Assembly (NCBI GenBank): GCA_002490425.1
Contig: DKTZ01000003.1
Coordinates: 1,643 to 13,240, forward strand
Origin: Ruminococcaceae bacterium UBA7217
GTDB taxonomy: Bacteria; Bacillota; Clostridia; Oscillospirales; Acutalibacteraceae
DNA length: 11,598 nt
Direction of reading: 5' to 3'
In this document: one piece after another, positions 1 to 7,182 of the stretch
Numbering within the stretch: the stretch's first letter is position 1
Layout of the letters: each line of letters starts with the position of its first letter
Notes under the pieces: generated by a model
Databases searched by the model: none
Told to the model about the DNA's origin: nothing
What the model saw: the letters and a program-made list of their open reading frames with translations, nothing else
Program-made: the position numbers and the translations under genes

Positions 1-771
1 AACCCGTTTATGGCAGGTGCATTTCACGGTGCGGGCGAGCCTGACTGCGTTATAAACGTAGGTGTTTCAGGCCCCGGTGTTGTACGTGCGGCTGTTTCAA
101 AAATTCCCGACGCTGACATTACCGAGGTTGCGGATACGGTTAAGAAAACTGCTTTTAAAATTACGAGAATGGGGCAGCTTGTTGCAAAAGAGGCTTCCAA
201 AAGGCTCGGCGTTCCGTTCGGAATTGTTGACCTTTCTCTTGCGCCTACACCTGCTGTCGGTGATTCAGTTGCACACATACTTGAAGAAATGGGACTTGAG
301 CAGTGCGGTGCCTGCGGAACAACAGCCTGCCTTGCCCTTCTTAATGACGCAGTTAAAAAGGGCGGCGTAATGGCTTCGTCGCACGTTGGCGGACTTTCGG
401 GCGCTTTTATCCCTGTTTCTGAGGACGCAGGAATGATTGACGCCGCAAGGAATCAGGTGCTTTCAATAGAAAAACTTGAGGCTATGACGGCTGTTTGTTC
501 TGTTGGTCTTGATATGATAGCAATTCCCGGAGATACTCCTGCCGAGGTCATATCTGCAATTATTGCAGACGAGGCGGCTATAGGAATGGTTAATTCAAAA
601 ACAACCGCAGTAAGAGTTATTCCCGCAATCGGCAAAAAAGACGGCGAAGAAATTGAGTTTGGCGGACTTTTCGGAGTTTCACCCATTATGAAGGTAAACA
701 CAGCATCTCCTGCCAAATTCATTTCAAGAGGCGGCAGAATTCCTGCTCCGCTTCAAAGCCTTAAAAACTGA
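1..771 (+). CDS. UPF0210/DUF711 (PFL-family) protein, 3' part
   Basis: The reading frame is open from base 1 (N-P-F before the first Met at base 10) to a TGA at 769-771. It gives 256 residues of a family that is usually about 450 long. The Met at base 10 is internal, because the family carries the same NPFMAGAFHG-type stretch mid-protein; the true start lies outside the window. Family hallmarks visible are GEPDCVINVGVSGPGVV near residues 12-28, the Cys/Gly-rich CGACGTTACLALLNDAV near 101-117, and the typical C-terminal end (SRGGRIPAPLQS). These proteins are cytosolic with no signal peptide. Structures exist, but I know of no firmly established biochemical role. In many Firmicutes the gene follows a small ACT-domain gene, which would lie upstream of this window. 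It converges with spoIVB. Family assignment is firm; function is unknown. Confidence 0.9.
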   Translation, partial: NPFMAGAFHGAGEPDCVINVGVSGPGVVRAAVSKIPDADITEVADTVKKTAFKITRMGQLVAKEASKRLGVPFGIVDLSLAPTPAVGDSVAHILEEMGLEQCGACGTTACLALLNDAVKKGGVMASSHVGGLSGAFIPVSEDAGMIDAARNQVLSIEKLEAMTAVCSVGLDMIAIPGDTPAEVISAIIADEAAIGMVNSKTTAVRVIPAIGKKDGEEIEFGGLFGVSPIMKVNTASPAKFISRGGRIPAPLQSLKN

Positions 772-788
772 ACATTGTATAAAAATTC

Positions 789-817
789 GAGGGACGGAAA
801 TTCCGTCCCTCTTTTTT
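789..817. terminator. Bidirectional intrinsic terminator between convergent genes
   Basis: An 11-bp perfect inverted repeat (GAGGGACGGAA at 789-799, TTCCGTCCCTC at 801-811) is followed on the plus strand by TTTTTT (812-817). On the minus strand the stem is followed by a weaker T-rich run (complement of 781-785, AAAAA). The effective loop is about four bases. It sits 17 bases after the UPF0210 stop and just beyond the spoIVB stop at 821, so it can end both transcripts. It is strong for the plus strand and plausible for the minus strand. Confidence 0.85.
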
Positions 818-820
818 GTG

Positions 821-2071
821 TCAGGCGGCACTGTCAGCCGTATTTTGCTGAGCAGTCATTTCCTCACACGCGGAAGTTTCAAGCATTTTATCTGCAAAAA
901 TTGCGTAACCTTGCGTTGGATCATTTATAAAAACATGAGTAACAGCACCTACAAGCATCCCGTTTTGAACAATAGGGCTTCCGCTCATACCCTGTAATAT
1001 TCCGCCGGTTTTTGAAAGAAGCTCAGGATCGGTAATCTTAACAATCATATCCTTATTTATTTCTCCTGTTTTTTTCAACAACTTCACTATTTCGACTTTA
1101 TAACTCTTAGGTCCGTTTTTGTCTACCGTACAAATAATCTCAGCTTCTCCTTTTTTCACTTCACTCTCAAGCGCTATGGGTACAGTTTGGTTCTGCGGAA
1201 TGATATCTGAAAATCCGTACATACCCTTTTCACAGTTAATGCACAAGCTGCCTTGTCTTTCGCCTGTAAAAACGCCGCAGAGCTCACCCACACATCCGTT
1301 TGAGCTTTTATACAATCCGCTTACATAAGCCTTAGCCATTTCTCCGTTTACCATCGGCATTATTTCGCCTGTATCTATATCGCATATCGCATGGCCGAGA
1401 CCACCGAATGAGTTGTTTTGCGGATTATAAAAGGTAACTGTTCCTATTCCTGCTGTACTGTCACGTACCCAAAGTCCTGCTTTAAACTTACCTGTCACGT
1501 CCTCTTTAACCGATGAAAATGATACATTAAGCGTATCGTTTCCCCGCACAACCGTTACTTGCAGTTCTTCTCCGTTGCTTTTCTCAATTATTTCGGATAA
1601 AGCCTTATTGGTATATACATTTTTTCCGTTGACAGATTTAATTATATCGCCAATCTTTATACCTGCCTTTTCCGCAGGATTTACGGTATTTCCCTCTGAC
1701 TGAACAGATTCAGCGTCAACAACAAGCACACCGTCCGTAAACAGCTTAATTCCGAATATCTCTCCGCCGAGAACAACATACTGTCTTTTTACGGATTTGA
1801 CGTTTGTTCGCTTAACGGGAATAATATTCAATAAATTTACCTGCACTTGTTTCTCATCATTCAAAGCCTTTGTATTTACAATTCCAACCGAGGTAATAGG
1901 GTCATTACAGGTAAATAATGAAATTCCGAAAATTTTCGGTGCTTCATATTTTGAGTTTTCAGCTATTACCACTTCTTTCGGTATTGCAAACTGACCGAGA
2001 AGAATAATTGCAAAAAGAAAAATGCAAATTCCTGCTATAAATACAGAAAAGCATTTCACAAAATCACGCAT
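821..2071 (-). CDS. spoIVB: SpoIVB serine peptidase (stage IV sporulation)
   Basis: This is a 416-residue protein. One hydrophobic N-terminal segment (about residues 8-30) fits a signal anchor or secretion signal. A PDZ domain lies at about 100-190 (NPAEKAGIKIGDIIKSVNG near 131-149). The S55 peptidase domain fills the C-terminal half. The triad is readable by alignment with B. subtilis SpoIVB: His227 in GLGHAI, Asp348 in KITDPELL and Ser363 in GMSGSP; the Asp-to-Ser spacing of 15 matches the B. subtilis 363/378 pair. In B. subtilis the protein is made in the forespore, crosses into the intermembrane space and triggers sigma-K activation by cleaving SpoIVFA. Many Clostridia lack that partner, so the target here is uncertain. 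The ATG at 2069-2071 has a strong GGAGGTG site (2076-2082). Four Cys (260, 265, 277, 280) cluster after the catalytic His. The usual neighbour spo0A is not adjacent on either side. Confidence 0.95.
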   Translation of the reverse strand: MRDFVKCFSVFIAGICIFLFAIILLGQFAIPKEVVIAENSKYEAPKIFGISLFTCNDPITSVGIVNTKALNDEKQVQVNLLNIIPVKRTNVKSVKRQYVVLGGEIFGIKLFTDGVLVVDAESVQSEGNTVNPAEKAGIKIGDIIKSVNGKNVYTNKALSEIIEKSNGEELQVTVVRGNDTLNVSFSSVKEDVTGKFKAGLWVRDSTAGIGTVTFYNPQNNSFGGLGHAICDIDTGEIMPMVNGEMAKAYVSGLYKSSNGCVGELCGVFTGERQGSLCINCEKGMYGFSDIIPQNQTVPIALESEVKKGEAEIICTVDKNGPKSYKVEIVKLLKKTGEINKDMIVKITDPELLSKTGGILQGMSGSPIVQNGMLVGAVTHVFINDPTQGYAIFADKMLETSACEEMTAQQNTADSAA

Positions 2072-2084
2072 TTTTCACCTCCGC

Positions 2085-2100
2085 ACGACTTTTTTGTCGC
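2085..2100 (-). other. Small hairpin in the spoIVB leader
   Basis: On the minus strand GCGAC, six A, then GTCGT can form a 5-bp stem (one G-U pair) just upstream of the GGAGGTG ribosome binding site. If the candidate sigma-G promoter is right, the hairpin lies at the very 5' end of the transcript, where it might stabilise the mRNA. It is short and could be chance. Confidence 0.3.
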
Positions 2101-2105
2101 AATAG

Positions 2106-2134
2106 TAATTTGCCACAAAAACACAAAAATATCA
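2106..2134 (-). promoter_or_regulatory. Candidate sigma-G promoter for spoIVB
   Basis: Reading the minus strand, TGATA (2130-2134) is followed after 17 bases by CAAATTA (2106-2112). This resembles the forespore sigma-G consensus (gHATR, 17-18 bases, CATWHTA) with one mismatch in the -10 and one at a key -35 position. It lies between the aroK terminator and the spoIVB ribosome binding site, which is where a spoIVB promoter is needed. B. subtilis spoIVB is a sigma-G gene. The assignment is inferred from motif and position only. Confidence 0.4.
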
Positions 2135-2139
2135 GAGGT

Positions 2140-2173
2140 AAAAAATAGCGTATCGCAAAAATGCAATACGCTA
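2140..2173 (-). terminator. Intrinsic terminator of the aroK transcript
   Basis: On the minus strand a 12-bp stem (TAGCGTATTGCA pairing with TGCGATACGCTA, one U-G wobble; 2162-2173 and 2146-2157) with a TTTT loop is followed by six T (2140-2145). It begins about 10 bases past the aroK stop. It separates pfkA-aroK from spoIVB, implying that spoIVB has its own promoter. The plus strand has no T-run after the stem, so the signal is directional. Confidence 0.88.
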
Positions 2174-2183
2174 AAAAAAATAT

Positions 2184-2684
2184 TTATTTAATTTTGTTTA
2201 ATTTTTCGCAAATAATATTTACTGTCTGTTCACAGGAAAGCGAATCTGCACTAACGGTTATGTCTGCAAATTTTTTATAAAGTGAAAAGCGTTTATCGTA
2301 AATATCTTTTACGCTCTCCCCTTTTTCTGCGGCAATTCCCCGTGTTTTTATGTTGCTGAGACGCCGTGTAAGCTCATTGACGGAAACGTCAAGAAAAATT
2401 ACAGTACCCAGCTTTTTAAGGTGAGCCATAGCGTCTTCGCGTAAAATCACACTGCCGCCGGTGGCAATTACCGCATTGCTTTCATTAACGCTAAGTATTG
2501 CATCACGCTCCCTGTCAAGGAAGAAGTCTATGCCGTCTTTATCAATAATATCCTGCAAAAGTCTTTTTTCACGGCGCTGAATAAGCAAATCTGTATCGAT
2601 AAAATCAACCCCGAGGCTTTTGGCCAAAATAACGCCGACAGTGCTCTTACCCGAACCGGGCATTCCGATAAGTATAATATTCAT
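2184..2684 (-). CDS. aroK: Shikimate kinase-like protein (AroK clade with altered substrate motif)
   Basis: This is a 166-residue P-loop kinase of normal AroK length. The family role is ATP-dependent 3-phosphorylation of shikimate in the cytosolic chorismate pathway. Visible motifs are Walker A GMPGSGKST (7-15), the acidic DTD motif (30-32), ATGGS (74-78), the lid Arg in TRGIA (Arg115) and the KRFSLY Arg (Arg132). Two diagnostic positions differ from E. coli AroK. The FRxxE Arg (E. coli Arg58) aligns with Leu56 in FFLDRE, and the GGG loop reads GGS. I recall similar sequences with these changes in other gut Clostridia, annotated as shikimate kinase. The start ATG at 2682-2684 lies 2 bases after the pfkA stop. 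No purine-rich ribosome binding site precedes it, so translation is probably coupled to pfkA. Fold assignment is firm; substrate less so. Confidence 0.8.
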   Translation of the reverse strand: MNIILIGMPGSGKSTVGVILAKSLGVDFIDTDLLIQRREKRLLQDIIDKDGIDFFLDRERDAILSVNESNAVIATGGSVILREDAMAHLKKLGTVIFLDVSVNELTRRLSNIKTRGIAAEKGESVKDIYDKRFSLYKKFADITVSADSLSCEQTVNIICEKLNKIK

Positions 2685-2686
2685 AA

Positions 2687-3649
2687 TCAGATGGAAATTT
2701 CGTGAGCTAACTTATAGATATCAAGGTCGAGAGATTTTTTCATATTTAATGCTTCAAATATGTCATAATCTACGATTTGATCTTTCTGCATAGCTACAAC
2801 ACGGTTGCCGATGCCGTCTTTCAAAAGATCAACAGCTCTGCAACCCATAAGACTTGCATTTACACGGTCACGGACTGTGGGAACGCCGCCGCGCTGAACA
2901 TGACCAAGGATTGTTGCACGGGATTCAACGCCCGTTTCAGCCTCAATACGCTTTGCCATTTCCTCAACCTTGCCGATACCCTCAGCTACAATTATTATGA
3001 AATGCTTTTTGCCTGTTGACTGAGTTTTTCTCATTCTGTCAATAACATCACGCTGGAAATCGTACTCAACCTCAGGAATAAGGATTGTAGTTGCACCGCA
3101 GGCAATACCTGCATTAAGGGCAATGTAGCCTGCTCTTCTGCCCATTACCTCAACAACAGAGCAACGGTCGTGCGATTCCGTAGTGTCACGCAGACGGTCA
3201 ACCATTTGAAGAACTGTATTCATTGCGGTGTCATAACCTATTGTATAATCACAGCAGGCAATGTCATTGTCAATAGTTCCGGGAATACCTACGCAGGGAA
3301 TACCTCTGAGCGACAAATCACGTGCGCCTCTGAAAGAGCCGTCACCGCCGATAACAACAATTCCCTCCAAGCCTAATTCTTTTGCAGTGCTGATTGCTTT
3401 CTGCATACCCTCTTCGGTTTTGAATTCGGGACTTCTTGCAGAATAGAGGATTGTACCGCCTCTGTTAATAATATTGGAAACGCTTCTAAGATTCATTTCA
3501 AACATATCGCCCTGCATAAGACCGTTGTAACCGCGAAGAATGCCCATAACCTTCATTCCGTTCTCACAGCCGGAGCGTACAACCGCACGAATAGCGGCAT
3601 TCATACCCGGAGCGTCGCCTCCGCTTGTTAAAACACCAATTGTTTTCAT
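2687..3649 (-). CDS. pfkA: ATP-dependent 6-phosphofructokinase
   Basis: PfkA phosphorylates fructose 6-phosphate to fructose 1,6-bisphosphate, the committed step of glycolysis, as a cytosolic homotetramer. With the ATG at 3647-3649 it has 320 residues, the usual bacterial PfkA length, and numbering matches E. coli. The N-terminal nucleotide loop is TSGGDAPGMNAAIR (8-21). GGDGS at 101-105 has Gly104, the mark of ATP rather than pyrophosphate use. TIDND at 125-129 has catalytic Asp127, and MGRRAG (169-174) and Arg72 contribute to substrate binding. A GTG at 3656-3658 would add three residues, but it lies inside the ribosome binding site AAGGGTGAT, so the ATG is preferred. The gene follows dnaE, a pairing common in Firmicutes, but pyk, often the next gene, is replaced by the aroK-like gene. 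Confidence 0.97.
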   Translation of the reverse strand: MKTIGVLTSGGDAPGMNAAIRAVVRSGCENGMKVMGILRGYNGLMQGDMFEMNLRSVSNIINRGGTILYSARSPEFKTEEGMQKAISTAKELGLEGIVVIGGDGSFRGARDLSLRGIPCVGIPGTIDNDIACCDYTIGYDTAMNTVLQMVDRLRDTTESHDRCSVVEVMGRRAGYIALNAGIACGATTILIPEVEYDFQRDVIDRMRKTQSTGKKHFIIIVAEGIGKVEEMAKRIEAETGVESRATILGHVQRGGVPTVRDRVNASLMGCRAVDLLKDGIGNRVVAMQKDQIVDYDIFEALNMKKSLDLDIYKLAHEISI

Positions 3650-3653
3650 TTCA

Positions 3654-3662
3654 ATCACCCTT
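3654..3662 (-). promoter_or_regulatory. pfkA ribosome binding site that decides the start
   Basis: AAGGGTGAT on the minus strand matches the 16S anti-Shine-Dalgarno complement (AAGGAGGTGAT) and ends four bases before the ATG at 3649. The alternative GTG start falls inside this element, which argues against it. Confidence 0.7.
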
Positions 3663-3692
3663 TTATATGAAGAAATATATTAAATACATAGA

Positions 3693-3725
3693 TTGGAAAA
3701 AATATGATAACATAAATATTTCCAA
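3693..3725. repeat. Inverted repeat overlapping the pfkA promoter
   Basis: TTGGAAA (3693-3699) and TTTCCAA (3719-3725) form a perfect 7-bp inverted repeat around a 19-base AT-rich centre that contains the -10 box. The arms flank the -10 and reach the predicted transcription start, a position suited to an operator. It could also form a weak hairpin in dnaE read-through RNA. Such AT-rich repeats arise by chance, so confidence is low. Confidence 0.3.
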
Positions 3726-3732
3726 AATTCAA
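3704..3732 (-). promoter_or_regulatory. Candidate sigma-A promoter for pfkA-aroK
   Basis: The minus strand reads TTGAAT (3727-3732), 17 bases, TATCAT (3704-3709): four of six and five of six matches to the vegetative consensus at ideal spacing. It lies in the AT-rich gap between dnaE and pfkA, giving a leader of about 47 bases. It would let pfkA-aroK be transcribed apart from the lon-dnaE operon. No GC-rich terminator separates dnaE from pfkA, so read-through is also likely. Confidence 0.5.
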
Positions 3733-3740
3733 TAGTAAAT

Positions 3741-6700
3741 TTACTGTTGGAGAATAACATTCTTTTCTCCTGCGATTTTTTTTAATTCAGCAATAAGATT
3801 TTCTGTTACTTTTATTTTACCCATAGGAAAATATTTTTTAGTATTATCAAAATAAAAATAAAGATTAATGTCACCGTTTGGCTTGCATTTTTCCGTCAAG
3901 TTCAATGATTTTGTGTACTCATCACACTCACTTGACGGCAGGCGTACAAAAAGCCCTGTGCGCTTTTCTCTATCGCTTTTTACCTCAGCCGCCGGTTTTG
4001 CCGTATCAAGAATAATTTTCGGCGCTTCATCCTCACGAACGGAAATGTGACCCAAAACAAAAACAGCTTTTCCCGTTTCAATATATCTGAAATATGTCTG
4101 CATTAGTTTCGGGAAAACGATAACCTCAATACTGCCCGTCATATCTTCAAGCGTGACAAAAGCCATTGCTTCACCGTTTTTAGTTTGTTTTTTTGTGATA
4201 TGGGAAACAATTCCCATTATTTTTGCAGTTGTATATTCGCCGCTGTCAGTTTCCGACAGTTCAAGTAAATCGCAAATCTTTTTGCAGTTAAGCTTACGTG
4301 CCAAATCGGAATATTGCTCCATTGGGTGCGAAGATATATACAGACCTGTTGTTTCCTTTTCGCCGTTCAGCAGCTCTTCGGTATCCATCTCGCTCATTTT
4401 TTGCATAGTATATGAATCTGACGAATCCGTGCCGTTTGACGAAAGCAAGTCGAAAATGCCGATTTGACCCTCAAGGTTTCTTCTTCGTGTTCCGTCCAGC
4501 TCACTTAATATAAACGGAAGATTTGTAAGCATTTCACGTCGGTTACTTCCGAGAGAATCGAGCGCGCCGCTCTTAATTAAGCTTTCAACTGCACGTCTGT
4601 TGAAGCTTTTACCGTAGGTTCGCTTGCAAAATGAATAAAACGAGGTAAATTTTCCGTTTATCCTACGCTCGGAAATAATATTATCAATATAATCGTGACC
4701 TAAATTTTTAATTGCAAGCAGTCCGAAACGGATTGATTTTGATTCTTCCTCGGCAGTAAAATCCTTATAACTTTCATTGACATTCGGCGGTAAAATTTTT
4801 ATTCCGCCACGCTTGCAGTCCTCAATGTAGCCTGCAACCTTTGCGGAGTTTTCAAGTATACTCGTAAGCAAAGCCGCCATAAATTCACACGGATAATAGC
4901 ATTTTAAATATGCCGTGCGGTAAGCAACAATTGCATAAGCCGCCGCATGGGATTTATTAAATGCGTAAGATGCAAACGAGGACATATCGTCAAAAATATC
5001 ATTTGCAGTTTCACGGCTTATATTATTTTCAGCACAGCCTGAGCAAAAATGCTCACGCTCTTCCTCCATAACCTTGCGCTTCTTTTTGGACATAGCACGG
5101 CGTACAATATCCGCTCTGCCGAGAGAATAACCTGCAAGTGTACGGAAAATTTGCATTACCTGCTCCTGATAAACAATGCAACCGTAAGTAACTTCAAGAA
5201 TTTCCTTTAAAAGGGGCGTTTTATAATAAACCTTTTGCGGATTGTGTCTGTTTGCAATATAGGTGTCAATTGAATCCATAGGACCGGGACGGTACAAAGC
5301 GATAACCGCAATTATATCTTCAAGGCTGTCGGGCTTAAGTCGTGAAATCACGTTACGCATACCCGACGACTCACACTGAAATATTCCGTCTGTTTTGCCC
5401 GACGAAAACAGTGCAAAAACCTTTTTATCGTCATATGGAATTTTTTCAATATCAAATTCGGGATTTTTCTCACGAACCATTTTAACGCAATCGTCAATAA
5501 CCGTCAGTGTGCGAAGTCCTAAAAAATCCATTTTCAAAAGTCCCAGTTCTTCTATGGTAGTCATTGTAAACTGAGTTACTATTGATTCGTCGTTTCGTGC
5601 AAGCGGAACATAATCGCTTACCGGTCTGTCAGTAATAACAATGCCTGCGGCATGGGTTGAGGCGTGCCGAGGCATTCCCTCAACGCTTTTCGCAGTGTCA
5701 ATAAGCTCTCGGGCAACAGGGTCCGTGCTGTAAAGTTCCTTTAATTCGTCGCTTTCCGCCAAAGCCTTTTCAAGTGTAACTCCAATTGCGTGAGGAACTT
5801 TTTTGGCAACATTATCAACAACTCCGTACTGAAGTCCCATTGCTCTGCCGCAGTCACGGATTGCCGCCCTTGCCGCCATTGTACCGAAGGTTACAATTTG
5901 AGCAACATGGTCAGAGCCGTATTTTCTGACAACGTAGTCAATAACCTCTTCACGTCGTTCATAGCAAAAATCCACATCAATATCAGGCATACTGACTCTT
6001 TCGGGATTCAAAAAGCGTTCAAAAATAAGATTGTATTTAATAGGGTCAACATTAGTAATTCCCATACAGTACGCACAAATGCTGCCAGCTCCCGAACCTC
6101 TGCCGGGACCTACGGGAATACCGTGTTTTTTAGCATAGCTTATGAAATCCGTAACAATAAGGAAATAGTCAATATATCCCATATCCTTTATAACGGAAAG
6201 CTCATATTCAAGCCTGTCTTTATATTCTTTTTTTGGGTTTTCACCGTACCGCTCTAAAAGACCTTTGTAACATATGTCTCTCATATAGTCAAAATGAGAA
6301 ATGCCGTCCGGAACGGTGAAATTCGGTAGCTTTGTTTTGCCGAATTCAAAATCGAAATTGCACATATCGGCAATTTTTTGAGTATTTTCAATCGCCTCGG
6401 GAACATAGTCGAACAGCTCACACATTTCTTCCTCAGTTTTAAGGTAAAAACGGTCACTGTCAAATTCAAGAGCATTTTCATCATTTACCGTTTTGTTAGT
6501 CGCAATGCAAATTAATACCTTTTGTGTTTTGGCATCCTCAGGGTCAATAAAGTGAACGTCATTTGTGCAAACAAGCGGAATTCCTGTACTTTCAGAGATT
6601 TTTACAAGAGAATCGTTTACCTTTACCTGTTCAGGTATGCCGTGATTTTGCAATTCAAGGTAATAATTACCTTCTCCGAATACTTTTTGATACCACCGAG

Positions 6701-7172
6701 CTGTTTCCTCCGCCGAAATTAAATCCCCGCTCATAATAAGCTTGGGAATTTCTCCTGCAAGGCAAGCAGAAAGACAGATAAGCCCCTCATGATACTGTTC
6801 TATAAGCTCACGGTCTATTCTCGGTTTAGTGTAAAAGCCGTCAACCCACGCTTTTGAAACCATTTTAGTTAAATTTTTGTATCCTGTTTCATTTTTACAA
6901 AGCAAAATAAGATGGTGTCGGTCAGAGTCCACACCGTGAACCTTGTCAAAACGGGAGCGTGCGGCAACATATACCTCACAGCCGATAATAGGCTTTATCC
7001 CCTCTTTTTTTGCCGCCTTATAAAAATCAACAGCACCGAATAAATTTCCATGGTCGGTTATGGCGATTGCGTTTTGTCCGCGTTCCTTTGCAACGGCACA
7101 AAGCCTGCCGAGACGGCAAACACCGTCCAGCAAGCTGTATTCGGTATGCACATGTAAATGAACGAAGGACAT
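3741..7172 (-). CDS. dnaE: DNA polymerase III alpha subunit (DnaE)
   Basis: DnaE is the C-family replicative polymerase alpha subunit. Its 1143 residues fall in the usual range for Firmicutes DnaE. Domain order: PHP (about 1-280) with HLHVHTEYS at the start; palm with GPGRGSGAGS (355-364), PDIDVDF (396-402; Asp399 and Asp401 align with the E. coli catalytic pair) and a third Asp at 549 (KMDFLG); fingers to about 800; helix-hairpin-helix near 850-885; a clamp-binding-type motif QIGIF (903-907); and an OB fold near 983-1050. The PHP metal ligands look intact (His7, His9, His41, Glu66, Asp205, His207), unlike E. coli. The ATG at 7170-7172 is preceded by AAGGGG (7179-7184), which shares two bases with the TAA of the gene upstream. 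Clostridia normally also carry polC; it is not in this window, so the division of labour cannot be seen here. Confidence 0.97.
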   Translation of the reverse strand: MSFVHLHVHTEYSLLDGVCRLGRLCAVAKERGQNAIAITDHGNLFGAVDFYKAAKKEGIKPIIGCEVYVAARSRFDKVHGVDSDRHHLILLCKNETGYKNLTKMVSKAWVDGFYTKPRIDRELIEQYHEGLICLSACLAGEIPKLIMSGDLISAEETARWYQKVFGEGNYYLELQNHGIPEQVKVNDSLVKISESTGIPLVCTNDVHFIDPEDAKTQKVLICIATNKTVNDENALEFDSDRFYLKTEEEMCELFDYVPEAIENTQKIADMCNFDFEFGKTKLPNFTVPDGISHFDYMRDICYKGLLERYGENPKKEYKDRLEYELSVIKDMGYIDYFLIVTDFISYAKKHGIPVGPGRGSGAGSICAYCMGITNVDPIKYNLIFERFLNPERVSMPDIDVDFCYERREEVIDYVVRKYGSDHVAQIVTFGTMAARAAIRDCGRAMGLQYGVVDNVAKKVPHAIGVTLEKALAESDELKELYSTDPVARELIDTAKSVEGMPRHASTHAAGIVITDRPVSDYVPLARNDESIVTQFTMTTIEELGLLKMDFLGLRTLTVIDDCVKMVREKNPEFDIEKIPYDDKKVFALFSSGKTDGIFQCESSGMRNVISRLKPDSLEDIIAVIALYRPGPMDSIDTYIANRHNPQKVYYKTPLLKEILEVTYGCIVYQEQVMQIFRTLAGYSLGRADIVRRAMSKKKRKVMEEEREHFCSGCAENNISRETANDIFDDMSSFASYAFNKSHAAAYAIVAYRTAYLKCYYPCEFMAALLTSILENSAKVAGYIEDCKRGGIKILPPNVNESYKDFTAEEESKSIRFGLLAIKNLGHDYIDNIISERRINGKFTSFYSFCKRTYGKSFNRRAVESLIKSGALDSLGSNRREMLTNLPFILSELDGTRRRNLEGQIGIFDLLSSNGTDSSDSYTMQKMSEMDTEELLNGEKETTGLYISSHPMEQYSDLARKLNCKKICDLLELSETDSGEYTTAKIMGIVSHITKKQTKNGEAMAFVTLEDMTGSIEVIVFPKLMQTYFRYIETGKAVFVLGHISVREDEAPKIILDTAKPAAEVKSDREKRTGLFVRLPSSECDEYTKSLNLTEKCKPNGDINLYFYFDNTKKYFPMGKIKVTENLIAELKKIAGEKNVILQQ

Positions 7173-7182
7173 AATTTTCCCC

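Noticed and set aside
10..12. ATG at base 10 as the true start of the UPF0210 gene
   Set aside because: The frame is open to base 1 and the protein begins in the middle of the family's conserved region, so the gene is cut by the window edge and is not a short form.
3650..3658. GTG start for pfkA giving three extra residues
   Set aside because: The codon lies within the ribosome binding site, and the family starts at MKTIGVLTSGG.
5790..6257. 155-codon open frame on the plus strand
   Set aside because: It lies wholly antisense to the conserved DnaE palm domain, has no ribosome binding site of note and no recognisable protein motif; it is a shadow frame.
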